Shown here one piece after another: positions 50,211 through 59,839 of a stretch of 64,000 nt of DNA. This stretch comes from Duganella sp. sic0402 (GTDB taxonomy: Bacteria; Pseudomonadota; Gammaproteobacteria; Burkholderiales; Burkholderiaceae_D), in NCBI RefSeq assembly GCF_019219065.1, contig NZ_JAHUWK010000001.1, forward strand, positions 1 through 64,000. The letters are read 5' to 3'. The translations under genes and the position numbers were made by a program. Every line of letters starts with the position of its first letter. The stretch's first letter is position 1. The notes under the pieces are model-generated. The model was not told the DNA's origin. It saw only the letters and a list, made by a program, of their open reading frames with translations, and did no database searches.

Positions 50211-51469
50211 TGCTGGTTCTCCTTGCGGATGTCGTTGACGCGTTGTTCAACGCTGTTCCATGCAGGACGCTTGCCGATGTCGGCGCGTACATAGGCGGCG
50301 ATGCTGGCGATCTGCGCATCGGTCAGCGTTGCCGCGAATGGTGGCATGAAGGTGGATTGCTGTGCGTGGCTCCAGGGCACGCCGTTTAGCACAATCTGTA
50401 TCAGGTTGTCCGCGCGTTCGCTGTTGACGGCGGTGCTTAACGCCAGCGAGGGGCGTCCGCCGGCCGCCATCATCGGTGCGGTGGCGCCATGGCAGCTGGC
50501 GCAGGCGCCGGCAAACAGTGTGGCGCCTTGTGCAACGCGCGCGTGGTCGTCGCTGGCGACAGGCTTAGGAACGCTGGCAGGTGGCTTTTGCAGCGACATG
50601 ATGTAGGTGGCGATGGCGTCAGTGTCCGCTTCCGGTACCCGCGACAGGCTGTGCGCCACAGGCCCCATCGGGCCGGCGGCGGCGCCATGCTCCGTCGACC
50701 AGCCGTGGCGCAGGTAGATCGCTAGCTGTTCACGCGTCCATGGCTTGGGCGCCTGTATCAGTGCGGTGAGTGCCGGCGCGTCCCAGCCGTCGATATTGCC
50801 GCCGCTGAATGCCGGGCTGCGTTCGCCGCCGATCGGGCCCAGCGCACTGTGGCAGGAAGCACAGTGGCCGGCGCCATCGACCAGGTAACGGCCACGATTC
50901 CATGCATAGGATTGTGACGGATCCTCGGGGACAGGGCCGGGGCGCAGGTAGAGCAGGTTCCATCCGGCCAGGAAGGGGCGGAAGCGCAGCGGCAGCAGCA
51001 GGTCGTTGTCTGGCGCCTGGTACACCACCGGTGTACGCGTCATCAGATAGGCGTAGGCATCGTTGATGTCGGCGGTCGACATTTTGGTGTAGTGGATGTA
51101 AGGGAAGGCCGGATACAGCAGGTGGCCATCGCGCGCCACGCCGTGCCGCAGTGCGCGCGTGAACGCCGCCAACGACCAGTTGCCGATGCCGGTGGCCGGA
51201 TCAGGGGTGATATTGGTGGTGTAGATGGTGCCGAAAGGCGTGCGTAGCGGAAGACCGCCAGCGTATGGCGACCCGCCGGCAGCCGTGTGACACACCATGC
51301 AGTCGCCCTGTGCGGTGACCCGTGCGCCGCGCGCGATGCTGGCGCTGTCAAAGTCATTGGGGCCTGGTGCTTGGACCGGGGCCAGCGCCGGCTGTATTAC
51401 CCAGGCGGTCGCTGCTGCAGCACTCGCTGCTAATGTCGCGCCTATCCAGACCCAGTATCTCGTTTTCAT
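50207..51469 (-). CDS. Triheme cytochrome c subunit, alcohol/aldehyde dehydrogenase type
   Basis: A 420-residue periplasmic cytochrome anchored by an N-terminal signal helix (residues 5-24). Three CxxCH sites are seen: Cys57-His61 (CMVCH), Cys202-His206 (CASCH) and Cys322-His326 (CASCH). The arrangement matches the cytochrome subunit of membrane alcohol dehydrogenases and of molybdenum dehydrogenases, passing electrons to ubiquinone or an oxidase. ATG 51469 with GGGAGC ahead is preferred to the earlier start of the frame. First gene of the three-gene operon, divergent to the chemoreceptor gene. Confidence 0.92.
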   Translation of the reverse strand: MKTRYWVWIGATLAASAAAATAWVIQPALAPVQAPGPNDFDSASIARGARVTAQGDCMVCHTAAGGSPYAGGLPLRTPFGTIYTTNITPDPATGIGNWSLAAFTRALRHGVARDGHLLYPAFPYIHYTKMSTADINDAYAYLMTRTPVVYQAPDNDLLLPLRFRPFLAGWNLLYLRPGPVPEDPSQSYAWNRGRYLVDGAGHCASCHSALGPIGGERSPAFSGGNIDGWDAPALTALIQAPKPWTREQLAIYLRHGWSTEHGAAAGPMGPVAHSLSRVPEADTDAIATYIMSLQKPPASVPKPVASDDHARVAQGATLFAGACASCHGATAPMMAAGGRPSLALSTAVNSERADNLIQIVLNGVPWSHAQQSTFMPPFAATLTDAQIASIAAYVRADIGKRPAWNSVEQRVNDIRKENQQ

Positions 51470-51579
51470 GCATGCTCCCGGTAGCGTAAGCGTGCACTTT
51501 GCCACCACTGGCGGGCGTTGGTAACCACCCAGATGGCATGGCTACTATTCCAGCGCGGAATAGCCCGACGTATTGTAAG

Positions 51580-51600
51580 TAATCGATCGATCAATTAAAG
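51580..51600. promoter_or_regulatory. Candidate TetR operator between cytochrome operon and chemoreceptor gene
   Basis: TAATCGATCGAT followed by CAATTAAAG shares 17 of its first 20 bases with 53994-54013, upstream of the TetR gene at 54032. It includes the palindrome ATCGATCGAT and stands in the divergent region of two genes. The link to that TetR is inferred; AT-rich promoter sequence could contribute to the match. Confidence 0.45.
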
Positions 51601-51634
51601 TTGGCGGACTGTATTTTCCGAAACGGAGAACCTC

Positions 51635-53224
51635 GTGCCCAAGCTGACCTTTAGACAAAAACTGTGGCTGCCGCTAATCTGCAGCCTGTTGTGCCTCACC
51701 GGCGTTGCGCTGCTCGATGCGCTGCAGTTGCGCACCTTGCGCTTCGAGGAACGCCAGCGCGCGCTGACCGATATGAATGACGCCGCGCTAAATGTCGTGC
51801 AGCGCTACGCTGCCGAGGCGAACAGCGGCAAGGCCGATCTGGCCAGCGCCCAGAAGCGCGCCATGACCACGCTGGACAGCATGCGCTACGGTGAGGATAG
51901 CTATGTCTCAGTGATCAGTGCTGATGGCCGCATCATCCAGAATCCCGGCAATCCTGCATCCAATGGCAAGAATATGATGGATTTCCGCGATGCCAATGGG
52001 GTTTACATTTTCCGCGAATTTGCGCGCCTCGCCAACACGGCCGAGGGTAGCGGTTTTGTGCATTTCCTCTGGCAGCGCCCCGGACAGAAGCAAGCATCGC
52101 CCAAGCTGGCGCGCATCAGCACCTACAAGCCTTGGGGCTGGGTTTTCCTGACCGGGGTTTATACCGACGACATCGAGGCCGACTTCTATCGCTCGCTGCT
52201 GACGTCAGCGTTTGGCTTGCTGGCTGCGGGCACGGTGCTGCTGCTGGTATCCGGTGCCATCAACCGTAGCCTGAGCCGCGTGCTGGGCGGTGCGCCCGAG
52301 TATGCGGTGGAGGTGACCAACCGCATCGCCGCCAATGACCTGAGTGTACCGGTGGTGCTGCGTGCCGGCGATGACAGCAGCTTGCTGTATGCGATACACA
52401 CCATGCAGCATAAGCTGGTTGGCACTATTGGCGAGATACGCGGCAGCGCCGAGACCATCGCCAGCGCTTCCAGCCAGATCGCGGTCGGCAATCTGGACCT
52501 GTCAGCGCGTACTGAAACCCAGGCCAGCTCGCTTGAAGAGACGGCGGCGTCAATGGAGCAATTGACTTCTGCGGTTCGCCAGAATGCGGAAAACGCGCAT
52601 CAGGCGAATGAACTGGTGCAGGCCACGGCGCAGTTGGCGCAGCAGGGCGGTCAGGTGATCGGGCGCGTGATCCAGACCATGGGCGACATCAATGCCGCCT
52701 CCAGCCGTGTGGTGGACATCATCGGCGTGATCGACGGTATCGCCTTCCAGACCAATATCCTGGCACTCAATGCCGCTGTCGAAGCGGCGCGCGCCGGGGA
52801 TCAGGGGCGCGGCTTTGCGGTGGTAGCGACCGAAGTGCGCAATCTGGCGCAGCGCAGCGCGGCCGCCGCGCGCGAGGTCAAGCAGCTGATCGACAATTCA
52901 GTAGACAGCATCGCCGCCGGGCAGGCTCTGGTTGAACAGGCTGGCAGCACCATGCAGCAGGTAGTCGGCAGTGTGTCGCGCGTGACCGCGATCATGGCCG
53001 CCATCAGCGATGCTTCGCGCGAGCAGAGCACCGGCATTGGTCACGTCAATCAGGCGATTACCGAGATGGATACTGTGACGCAGCAGAACGCCGCGCTGGT
53101 GGAGCAGGCGGCGGCCGCCGCCGATAGCATGCAGGATCAGGCCAGCCATCTGACCAGCTGTGTCGGCGTGTTCCGCTTGTCCCTCTGCGGCGCCACGCCA
53201 TTGCGGCCCTTGCTGTTGAGTTGA
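51635..53224 (+). CDS. Methyl-accepting chemotaxis protein with Cache-type sensor
   Basis: A 529-residue transducer. The first helix (residues 11-29) is followed by a single-Cache (sCache_2) periplasmic domain containing [18 protein letters not shown] and [21 protein letters not shown] second helix (190-208), a HAMP-like linker and the cytoplasmic signalling hairpin with tip [20 protein letters not shown] follow. GTG at 51635 follows GGAGAAC. No C-terminal CheR pentapeptide is seen. It lies between the dehydrogenase operon and a binding protein gene, so taxis to the enzyme's substrate is possible. The divergent region contains an operator-like sequence at 51580. Confidence 0.92.
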   Translation: MPKLTFRQKLWLPLICSLLCLTGVALLDALQLRTLRFEERQRALTDMNDAALNVVQRYAAEANSGKADLASAQKRAMTTLDSMRYGEDSYVSVISADGRIIQNPGNPASNGKNMMDFRDANGVYIFREFARLANTAEGSGFVHFLWQRPGQKQASPKLARISTYKPWGWVFLTGVYTDDIEADFYRSLLTSAFGLLAAGTVLLLVSGAINRSLSRVLGGAPEYAVEVTNRIAANDLSVPVVLRAGDDSSLLYAIHTMQHKLVGTIGEIRGSAETIASASSQIAVGNLDLSARTETQASSLEETAASMEQLTSAVRQNAENAHQANELVQATAQLAQQGGQVIGRVIQTMGDINAASSRVVDIIGVIDGIAFQTNILALNAAVEAARAGDQGRGFAVVATEVRNLAQRSAAAAREVKQLIDNSVDSIAAGQALVEQAGSTMQQVVGSVSRVTAIMAAISDASREQSTGIGHVNQAITEMDTVTQQNAALVEQAAAAADSMQDQASHLTSCVGVFRLSLCGATPLRPLLLS

Positions 53225-53231
53225 GGCGAGC

Positions 53232-53960
53232 CTAGTTGCGGATCTGCCGGTACTGCGCAAGCAGTGCCGGCATTTGTTTTTTTCGTTGCAACTGCAGGCA
53301 TGCTTGTTGCAGGCGCGCTGCCATGGCTGGCGTCACATTCTGATCAGCCAGGTAGAGCGAGAGATTAGCCTTGCCCACTACCAGCGGCACGCCGTAATCG
53401 GATGGCTGGTAGCCGAGGTGATGGATGGCGTAATCCATGGAGGTGCGCACGCCCGCGACACCGTCCAGCCGTCCCTGATGCAGCATGCGCAAGCCTTGTT
53501 CATAACTATTGGTTTCGTAGCGTGCAATGCAGGCATGCAGGGAATCGGCGAAGCTGGCGCGTCGCAGGAGGGCAACCCTGTGTCCACACAGTTGGTCGGC
53601 GCTGCTGAAGTGCGTACCGCGACGGCCAACGACGATCACGTCTTCCGTGCCCAGTGTGGCGAGTGGCGGCTGGGTGTGGGCGGGACTGGCGGCGATGGCC
53701 AGCATCAGGTCTGCGCCGTCTCCTCTCAGCATGGCGATGGCGCGTGCATATGGAACAGCATCGATCACGAGCGGAAGGCCGCTCAGTGATGATAACTGCG
53801 ACGCCAGGTCGACGGAAACGCCTTCCAATTGTCCGTCGGCATTGCGTCCGGCCCACGGCATCAGGTCAACTACCACCATGCGCAGCGGCGTGGCGCTGGC
53901 CAAGGCGGGCAGCGCTGCAAGCAATGGCGTGCACAAAAGTTGGCGGCGGCTGAGGCTCAT
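53232..53960 (-). CDS. Periplasmic family 3 solute-binding protein
   Basis: A 242-residue type II periplasmic binding protein of the amino-acid (SBP_bac_3) group. The signal ends ALASA near residue 23; the mature protein starts TPLRMVVVDLMPWAGRN. Typical segments are GVSVDLASQLSSLSGLP in lobe 1 and the hinge around ADQLCGHRVALLRRASFADS. No permease or ATPase gene is nearby, so it may feed the chemoreceptor or a distant transporter. Its stop is seven bases from the convergent chemoreceptor gene, and its promoter region is shared with the TetR gene. Confidence 0.87.
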   Translation of the reverse strand: MSLSRRQLLCTPLLAALPALASATPLRMVVVDLMPWAGRNADGQLEGVSVDLASQLSSLSGLPLVIDAVPYARAIAMLRGDGADLMLAIAASPAHTQPPLATLGTEDVIVVGRRGTHFSSADQLCGHRVALLRRASFADSLHACIARYETNSYEQGLRMLHQGRLDGVAGVRTSMDYAIHHLGYQPSDYGVPLVVGKANLSLYLADQNVTPAMAARLQQACLQLQRKKQMPALLAQYRQIRN

Positions 53961-53993
53961 GGACGTCCCCTGAAGTTGAAGCTTCAGTGTAAA

Positions 53994-54015
53994 TAATCGA
54001 CTGATAAATTAAAAG
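53994..54015. promoter_or_regulatory. Candidate autoregulatory TetR operator
   Basis: TAATCGACTGAT followed by AAATTAAAAG lies in the divergent region between the binding protein gene and the TetR gene, 16 bases before the TetR start. It matches 51580-51600 closely, allowing three mismatches in the first 20 bases. Inferred only. Confidence 0.45.
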
Positions 54016-54031
54016 AAGATATACTCAAAGA

Positions 54032-54682
54032 ATGACTACCAAGACCAAACCTGTGGTAAAACGCCTGTCGCCGGAGGAGCGCGAGCAACAGATTGTCGCC
54101 AAGGCGATTAGCTATTTTTCCACACACGGCTTCAACGCCAGCACGCGCGAGCTGGCGAAACAGATTGGCATCACGCAGCCGCTGCTGTACCGCTACTTCC
54201 CCAGCAAGGACGCGCTGGTTGACCGCGTGTTCCAGATCATTTACCTGTCGCGCTGGAATCCGGAGTGGGACGGCTTGCTGCGCGACCGCAGCAAGCCGCT
54301 GCCAAAACGCCTGCATCTGTTCTACAAGCAGTACGCAGGAATGATCCTGCAAAGCGAATGGATACGCATCTTCATTTTCGCAGGGCTGACGCGTCAGGGC
54401 ATCAATGACCGGTACCTGGCCGGCCTGCGCGAGCGCGTGTTCGACGTGGTGCTGGCGGAGTTGCGCTTTGAATACGGCCTGGACGCGCCGACGCCACAGC
54501 AGTACGAGGACGAAATTGAGTTCATCTGGGGGTTGCACGCCGCAGTTTTCTACGTCGGCGTGCGCAAGTATGTATACGGCCTGCCAGTGCCAGATGATCT
54601 GGAACGGCTGGTGCAACAGAAGCTGGACGTGTTTCTGGCCAGCGCGCCCAGAGCGTTGAGAAACTTGCGGATGACAAGCTAA
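54032..54682 (+). CDS. TetR/AcrR-family transcriptional regulator
   Basis: A 216-residue TetR regulator. The N-terminal DNA-binding part (about residues 17-63) has IVAKAISYFSTHGFNASTRE and QIGITQPLLYRYFPSKDAL, a strong helix-turn-helix fit. The all-helical ligand domain includes an aromatic stretch HAAVFYVGVRKYVYG. It is divergent to the binding-protein gene and 2.5 kb from the cytochrome-dehydrogenase operon. A similar sequence in front of both regions suggests it controls them. It ends before an inverted repeat at 54684. Confidence 0.9.
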   Translation: MTTKTKPVVKRLSPEEREQQIVAKAISYFSTHGFNASTRELAKQIGITQPLLYRYFPSKDALVDRVFQIIYLSRWNPEWDGLLRDRSKPLPKRLHLFYKQYAGMILQSEWIRIFIFAGLTRQGINDRYLAGLRERVFDVVLAELRFEYGLDAPTPQQYEDEIEFIWGLHAAVFYVGVRKYVYGLPVPDDLERLVQQKLDVFLASAPRALRNLRMTS

Positions 54683-54683
54683 A

Positions 54684-54709
54684 CCTTGGTATGAGTTTGC
54701 ATACGAAGG
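54684..54709. terminator. 10-bp imperfect hairpin after the TetR gene
   Basis: CCTTGGTATG (54684-54693) pairs with CATACGAAGG (54700-54709) with one mismatch around the loop AGTTTG. It begins two bases after the TetR stop and precedes the GGDEF-EAL gene. No T-run follows, so it may be a weak terminator or an operator. Confidence 0.35.
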
Positions 54710-54770
54710 TGCAATTTCACACAACCCTTCCTGATTTTATATTGGCGCATGTGCCGATCAGGGAGGGTTT

Positions 54771-57521
54771 ATGTTTTTCAAACATTACAAGAAGCTGCCC
54801 GGTTTTCGTACCGTAGCTGCCGAATGGCTGATGCTGGGATTCGTGCTGGTGCTCAGTGGTTTGCTGATTACCTACTTTGTGTGGAACGAGCGCGAGCTGC
54901 TGATGGCGTCCAATATCGAGCGCATGCGCTTGCAAACGCTGATCATCGACGAGAACCTGAGCCACCAGCTGGAAGGCGTGCGCAGCGCGCTTGACAGCGT
55001 GCGGGATGCGCTGCGGCCAGCCAGTGATTGCGGCCCCGAATGCCGGCGCACCCTGCTGCAATCGTTGAAGCGCGCCATGCCGGGAGTGCGCGCCTTGCTG
55101 GTGCTGGACCGCAAGGGTGCAATCGTGATGTCCGACGATGACCTGCGCGACATCCGCCTGGACGATCACTTTTATACCAGCCGCGTCGAGCGCATGCGCG
55201 ATGCGGACACGCTGTACCTGTCGCAGCCATACGAAAACACGCCCGGCGTATTCAATATCAAGCTGTCGATGGCGATCATCGGCGCGGATGGCGCCAACAA
55301 TGGCGCGGTCAGCGCCATTCTCAATCCGGAATACTTTGATGCGGTGATGCGCTCGGCCCTGTATGCGCCGGACATGAATAGTGCCATCACCGAAGACAGC
55401 GGCCGCCGCATCCTGTTTGTACCAGCCGATCCGGCAGCCATGCGCGACATCAACGCCGCACCCGATCCCTTCTTTGTGCGTCACCAGAACAGCCGACGTT
55501 CCGAGACGGTGCTGGACGGCGCTGCTGCCAACGGCGAGCGGCGGCTGGTGGTCCAGCGCACCATGCAGTTGCGCGGACTGGGAATGGACAAGACGCTGGT
55601 GATTAGCCTGGGCCGGAATCAGGCCTTGATCGCCGCCAGCTGGCACGGTATGGCCTGGACTTGCGGCATAGCCTGGCTGGTGTTCGGCCTGATGTCTGGC
55701 GGCGCGCTGATGCTGGTGCAGCGCCGCCGCAAGGTGCTGGAAGACCTGGCGGCCGCGCGCGCGGACGAGCAGGCCGCGGCCGCTGAAAAAGTCGAGCTGG
55801 CGCTGAATGGCGCCAATCTTGGCTTGTGGGAGTGGGACATGGTCAGCGACCACTTGACCGTCGATGGGCGCGGCGCCGCCATGCTGGGTTATACCGAGGA
55901 CGAATTGAACGGCGGCGCCATCGACTGGCGCAGCATGGCCAGGACCGACGACATTCCTGGCATGGAGGCCGCGCTGGCCGCCCACCTGGCCGACAGCGCG
56001 CGCTCCTTCGAGGCTGAATACCGCGTGCGGCACCGCGCTGGCCACTGGGTGTGGGTGCAAAGCCGGGGCAGGGTGGTGGAGCGCACCGCCGATGGCAAGC
56101 CGCTGCGCATGCTGGGCACGCGCATGGACATCAGCGCCCGCAAGCTGGCGGAGGCGGAGATCGCGCATCTGGCTTTCTACGACGGCCTGACCAACTTGCC
56201 GAATCGCCGCCTGTTGCTGGACCGGCTGCATCACGCCATCGCCAAGGCGGCGCGCGGCGGCAGCCATGGCGCCGTGCTGTTTGTCGATCTGGATAACTTC
56301 AAGTCGCTGAACGACACCATGGGCCACGATATGGGCGACCGGCTGCTGGAGATGGTGGCGTTCCGCCTGAGCGAAGTCACACGCGAGACGGACACGGTGG
56401 CGCGGCTGGGCGGCGACGAATTCGTGATCCTGCTGGAAGAGCTGGGCACCGACCAGCAACAGGCCATGGGCAACGCGGCCGCTGTCGCCGGCAAAGTGCT
56501 GGATACGCTGAGCCGTGGCTACACGCTGGACGCGCACGAGCTGCGCAGCACGCCCAGCATCGGCGTGGTGCTGTTCGGCGCCGAGCACCACACCATCAAT
56601 GACCTGTTGCGGCAGGCGGATATGGCGATGTACGAAGCCAAGGCCGCCGGCCGCGCCACCTTCCGCTTCTTTGATCCACACATGCAGGTGGCGCTGGATG
56701 CCTCGGCCACGCTGGAGGCGGACCTGCGCTTCGCCTTGGGACGTGATGAGCTGCGCCTTTACTATCAGCCGGTGGTGGACAACGCCGGCCGCGTCACCGG
56801 TGTCGAAGCGCTGCTGCGCTGGCAGCATCCGCAGCGTGGCCTGATCGGGCCTGGCGAGTTTATTCCGCAGGCGGAAAAGTCCGGCCTGATCGTCGAACTG
56901 GGCGAATGGGTGCTGGAAGCGGCTTGCCGACAGCTGGTGTGCTGGGATGCTTCGCCGGACAGCGCGCACCTGACCATGGCGGTCAATGTCAGCGCACGCC
57001 AGTTCCGTCAGCCGGCCTTTGTCGATCAGGTGCTGGCGGTGCTGGACCGCACCGGTGCCGATCCGCGCCTGCTCAAGCTGGAGCTCACGGAAAGCATGCT
57101 GCTGACCGATATGGATGACGTTATCGCAAAGATGACAACCTTGAAAGCACACGGTGTCGGATTTGCGCTGGATGATTTCGGCACCGGCTATTCATCGCTC
57201 AGCTACCTGAAGCTGCTGCCCATCGATCAGCTGAAAATAGACCGCTCGTTCGTGCACGACATGCTGCACACCCGCCATGCATCCAGCATTGTGCGCGCCA
57301 TTATTACGCTGGCGTACAGCATGGACCTGGCAGTGGTGGCGGAGGGCGTGGAGACGCGCGAGCAATGGTCGGCGCTGGAAGCCTTTGGCTGCAATGCCTT
57401 CCAGGGCTATCTGTTCGGCCGCGCTGTGCCGCTGTGTGAGCTGGCTGTACTCCCCGGCGCCGACGCCTACTGTGCTCCTTCGGTCGGTCGGGCGGACGCT
57501 ATGCTGGATATGTCAATTTAA
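54771..57521 (+). CDS. GGDEF-EAL protein with periplasmic and PAS sensor domains
   Basis: A 916-residue inner-membrane c-di-GMP enzyme. A first helix (residues 18-40), a Cache-like periplasmic part of about 240 residues and a second helix (about 285-320) precede a PAS domain (LGLWEWDMVSDHLTVDGRG). The GGDEF domain has an intact motif at 547-551, so it may make c-di-GMP. The EAL domain has EAL at 679-681, NVSARQF, LTESMLL and DDFGTGYSSL, so it may also degrade it. The balance is unknown. GGGAGG precedes the start. It follows the TetR gene but appears to have its own promoter region. Confidence 0.92.
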   Translation: MFFKHYKKLPGFRTVAAEWLMLGFVLVLSGLLITYFVWNERELLMASNIERMRLQTLIIDENLSHQLEGVRSALDSVRDALRPASDCGPECRRTLLQSLKRAMPGVRALLVLDRKGAIVMSDDDLRDIRLDDHFYTSRVERMRDADTLYLSQPYENTPGVFNIKLSMAIIGADGANNGAVSAILNPEYFDAVMRSALYAPDMNSAITEDSGRRILFVPADPAAMRDINAAPDPFFVRHQNSRRSETVLDGAAANGERRLVVQRTMQLRGLGMDKTLVISLGRNQALIAASWHGMAWTCGIAWLVFGLMSGGALMLVQRRRKVLEDLAAARADEQAAAAEKVELALNGANLGLWEWDMVSDHLTVDGRGAAMLGYTEDELNGGAIDWRSMARTDDIPGMEAALAAHLADSARSFEAEYRVRHRAGHWVWVQSRGRVVERTADGKPLRMLGTRMDISARKLAEAEIAHLAFYDGLTNLPNRRLLLDRLHHAIAKAARGGSHGAVLFVDLDNFKSLNDTMGHDMGDRLLEMVAFRLSEVTRETDTVARLGGDEFVILLEELGTDQQQAMGNAAAVAGKVLDTLSRGYTLDAHELRSTPSIGVVLFGAEHHTINDLLRQADMAMYEAKAAGRATFRFFDPHMQVALDASATLEADLRFALGRDELRLYYQPVVDNAGRVTGVEALLRWQHPQRGLIGPGEFIPQAEKSGLIVELGEWVLEAACRQLVCWDASPDSAHLTMAVNVSARQFRQPAFVDQVLAVLDRTGADPRLLKLELTESMLLTDMDDVIAKMTTLKAHGVGFALDDFGTGYSSLSYLKLLPIDQLKIDRSFVHDMLHTRHASSIVRAIITLAYSMDLAVVAEGVETREQWSALEAFGCNAFQGYLFGRAVPLCELAVLPGADAYCAPSVGRADAMLDMSI

Positions 57522-57532
57522 GGAGTGTCAGC

Positions 57533-59839
57533 ATGGCAGAAACCAAAGGACGTATCGAGGCTTATCACCATCCCGCAGCGGGCTGGGGCGCGTTGAAGTA
57601 TGTGGCGATCAACCTGTTCAAAGAACGCGTCAGCGGCGCCAACTACAAGTCGCTGTTGGCGCAAAATCAGCCCGATGGCTTCGATTGCCCCGGTTGCGCA
57701 TGGCCGGACCGCGAGCATGCGTCCACCTTTGAATTCTGTGAAAACGGCGTCAAGGCGGTTGCAGCGGAATCCACCAGCAAGCGCGTCACGCCGGCGTTTT
57801 TTGCGCAGCACACGGTCAGCGAATTATTGGCGCAATCGGATTACGCGCTGGAGCAGCATGGACGGCTGACGCATCCGATGGTCTACGACCCTGCCAGCGA
57901 CAAGTATGCGCCGCTTGCCTGGGATGAGGCCTTCAAGCTGATTGCCGGCGAACTGAATGCGCTGGACGACCCGGACCAGGCGGCATTCTATACTTCCGGC
58001 CGCGCCAGCAATGAGGCGGCTTTCCTGTACCAGCTGTTCGTGCGCGCCTATGGCACCAACAACTTCCCCGATTGCTCGAATATGTGTCACGAAGCGACCA
58101 GCCGTGGACTGCCTGGCACGGTCGGCGTCGGCAAGGGTACGGTGACGCTCGACGATTTCGAGCATGCCGATACCTTGCTGATCTTTGGGCAGAATCCGGC
58201 CACCAACCATCCACGCATGCTGGGCGAGCTGCGGGAATGCGCGCGCCGTGGCGCCACCATCGTATCGATCAATCCCTTGCGTGAACGTGGCCTGGAGCGC
58301 TTTGCCAGTCCACAGCATCCGCTTGAAATGCTGACCATGTCCAGCACGCCGATCAGTTCCATGTTTGTCCAGCCCCGGCTGGGCGGTGACTTTGCGCTGA
58401 TCAAGGGCGTCGCCAAGCGGGTGCTGGAGATGGACGACCGGGCGGTGCTGATCGGCGTACGGCGCGTGCTGGATGTGGATTTCATCAATGACCATACCGA
58501 CGGCTTCAGCGAATTCGCGCGTGACCTGCGCGCGGAAAAGTGGGCGCTGCTGGTGGCGGAATCCGGCGTGTCCCGTACACAGATCGAGGCGCTGGCCGAT
58601 GTGTTCATGCGCGGTGAGCGCGTGATCGCCACCTGGGGCATGGGACTGACGCAGCACAAGCATTCGGTGCCGACGATACAGATGCTGTCCAATCTGATGA
58701 TGATGCGCGGCCAGATCGGCCGCCAGGGCTCGGGCCTGTGCCCGGTGCGCGGCCACTCCAATGTACAGGGCGACCGCACCATGGGCATTGAGGAGCGGCC
58801 TGCCGGCGCCTTCCTGGACCGCATCCGGCATGTGTTCGGGTTTGAGCCGCCGCGCGAGCATGGCTACGATGTGGTGGCCAGCATCGCCGCCATGGAACAG
58901 GGCAAGGTCAAGGTGTTCGTTGGCCTGGGTGGCAACTTCGCCATGGCCACGCCGGATACGCCGAGGACATTCAAGGCGCTGCAATCGTGCGCGCTGACGG
59001 TGCACATCGCCACCAAGCTCAATCGCAGCCATCTGATCCACGGCCGCAAGGCGCTGATCCTGCCGACGCTGGGCCGGACCGAAATCGATGAACAGAATGG
59101 CGTGGCGCAGGGCGTGACGGTGGAAGATTCGATGAGCATGGTGCATATCTCGTTTGGACTGAACAAACCAGCCTCGCCGGCGCTGCTGTCGGAGATCGCG
59201 ATTGTGTCGCGCATGGCCGAGGCCACGCTGGGCGCCCGCCATCAACTGAAGTGGCAGGCGTATCGTGACAACTACGCGCTGATTCGCGACGATATCGAGA
59301 AAGTTTTCGATGACTTCTACGACTACAATGCGCGCGTCGCCAAGCCGGGCGGCTTCCACCTGAAGGTGGCGTCGCGCGAGCGAGAGTGGTCCACGGCCAG
59401 CGGCAAGGCACAGTTTGTGCCGCACCAGGTCGCAATAGATACGCCGATACGCCGCGCCCGCGCCAAGCATGGAGAACGGCTGCTGGTGATGATGACCACC
59501 CGTTCGCACGACCAGTACAACACCACCATTTATGCGCTGGATGATCGTTACCGTGGCGTGTTCGGCATGCGCCGGGTGATCTTCATCAACCAGCAGGACA
59601 TTGATATGCTGGGCATGAAGGATGGCGACTGGGTGGATGTGCGCAGCGTCTGGGACGACGGCGTGGAGCGGCGCGCCGACGGCTTCATGCTGGTGGCTTA
59701 CGATATTCCGCGCGGCTGCATCGGCGCCTACTACCCGGAAACCAATCCGCTGGTGCCGCTGGACAGCGTGGCCGATGGCGCCGGCACGCCCACCTCCAAG
59801 TCGATCCCGGTGCTGTTGACGCCAGCGGTGGCGCCATGA
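57533..59839 (+). CDS. FdhF/YdeP-family molybdopterin oxidoreductase
   Basis: A 768-residue bis-MGD enzyme of the cytoplasmic formate dehydrogenase-like YdeP group. Near the N-terminus Cys52, Cys55 and Cys69 lie where the Fe-S cluster ligands would be, but only three Cys are evident. Cys185 in CSNMCHEATSRGL is at the Cys/Sec position of formate dehydrogenases. MGD-binding segments include TSGRASNEAAFLYQLF and FGQNPATNHPRML. There is no signal peptide. The substrate is uncertain; formate is possible but unproven. AAGGAG precedes the ATG. It overlaps the bestrophin gene by four bases. Confidence 0.9.
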   Translation: MAETKGRIEAYHHPAAGWGALKYVAINLFKERVSGANYKSLLAQNQPDGFDCPGCAWPDREHASTFEFCENGVKAVAAESTSKRVTPAFFAQHTVSELLAQSDYALEQHGRLTHPMVYDPASDKYAPLAWDEAFKLIAGELNALDDPDQAAFYTSGRASNEAAFLYQLFVRAYGTNNFPDCSNMCHEATSRGLPGTVGVGKGTVTLDDFEHADTLLIFGQNPATNHPRMLGELRECARRGATIVSINPLRERGLERFASPQHPLEMLTMSSTPISSMFVQPRLGGDFALIKGVAKRVLEMDDRAVLIGVRRVLDVDFINDHTDGFSEFARDLRAEKWALLVAESGVSRTQIEALADVFMRGERVIATWGMGLTQHKHSVPTIQMLSNLMMMRGQIGRQGSGLCPVRGHSNVQGDRTMGIEERPAGAFLDRIRHVFGFEPPREHGYDVVASIAAMEQGKVKVFVGLGGNFAMATPDTPRTFKALQSCALTVHIATKLNRSHLIHGRKALILPTLGRTEIDEQNGVAQGVTVEDSMSMVHISFGLNKPASPALLSEIAIVSRMAEATLGARHQLKWQAYRDNYALIRDDIEKVFDDFYDYNARVAKPGGFHLKVASREREWSTASGKAQFVPHQVAIDTPIRRARAKHGERLLVMMTTRSHDQYNTTIYALDDRYRGVFGMRRVIFINQQDIDMLGMKDGDWVDVRSVWDDGVERRADGFMLVAYDIPRGCIGAYYPETNPLVPLDSVADGAGTPTSKSIPVLLTPAVAP

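Noticed and set aside
54717..57152. Minus-strand frame of 811 codons opposite the GGDEF-EAL gene
   Set aside because: Antisense shadow with His/Gln-rich, domain-free product.
57824..59509. Minus-strand frame of 561 codons opposite the FdhF-like gene
   Set aside because: Antisense shadow; cofactor-binding motifs are on the plus strand.
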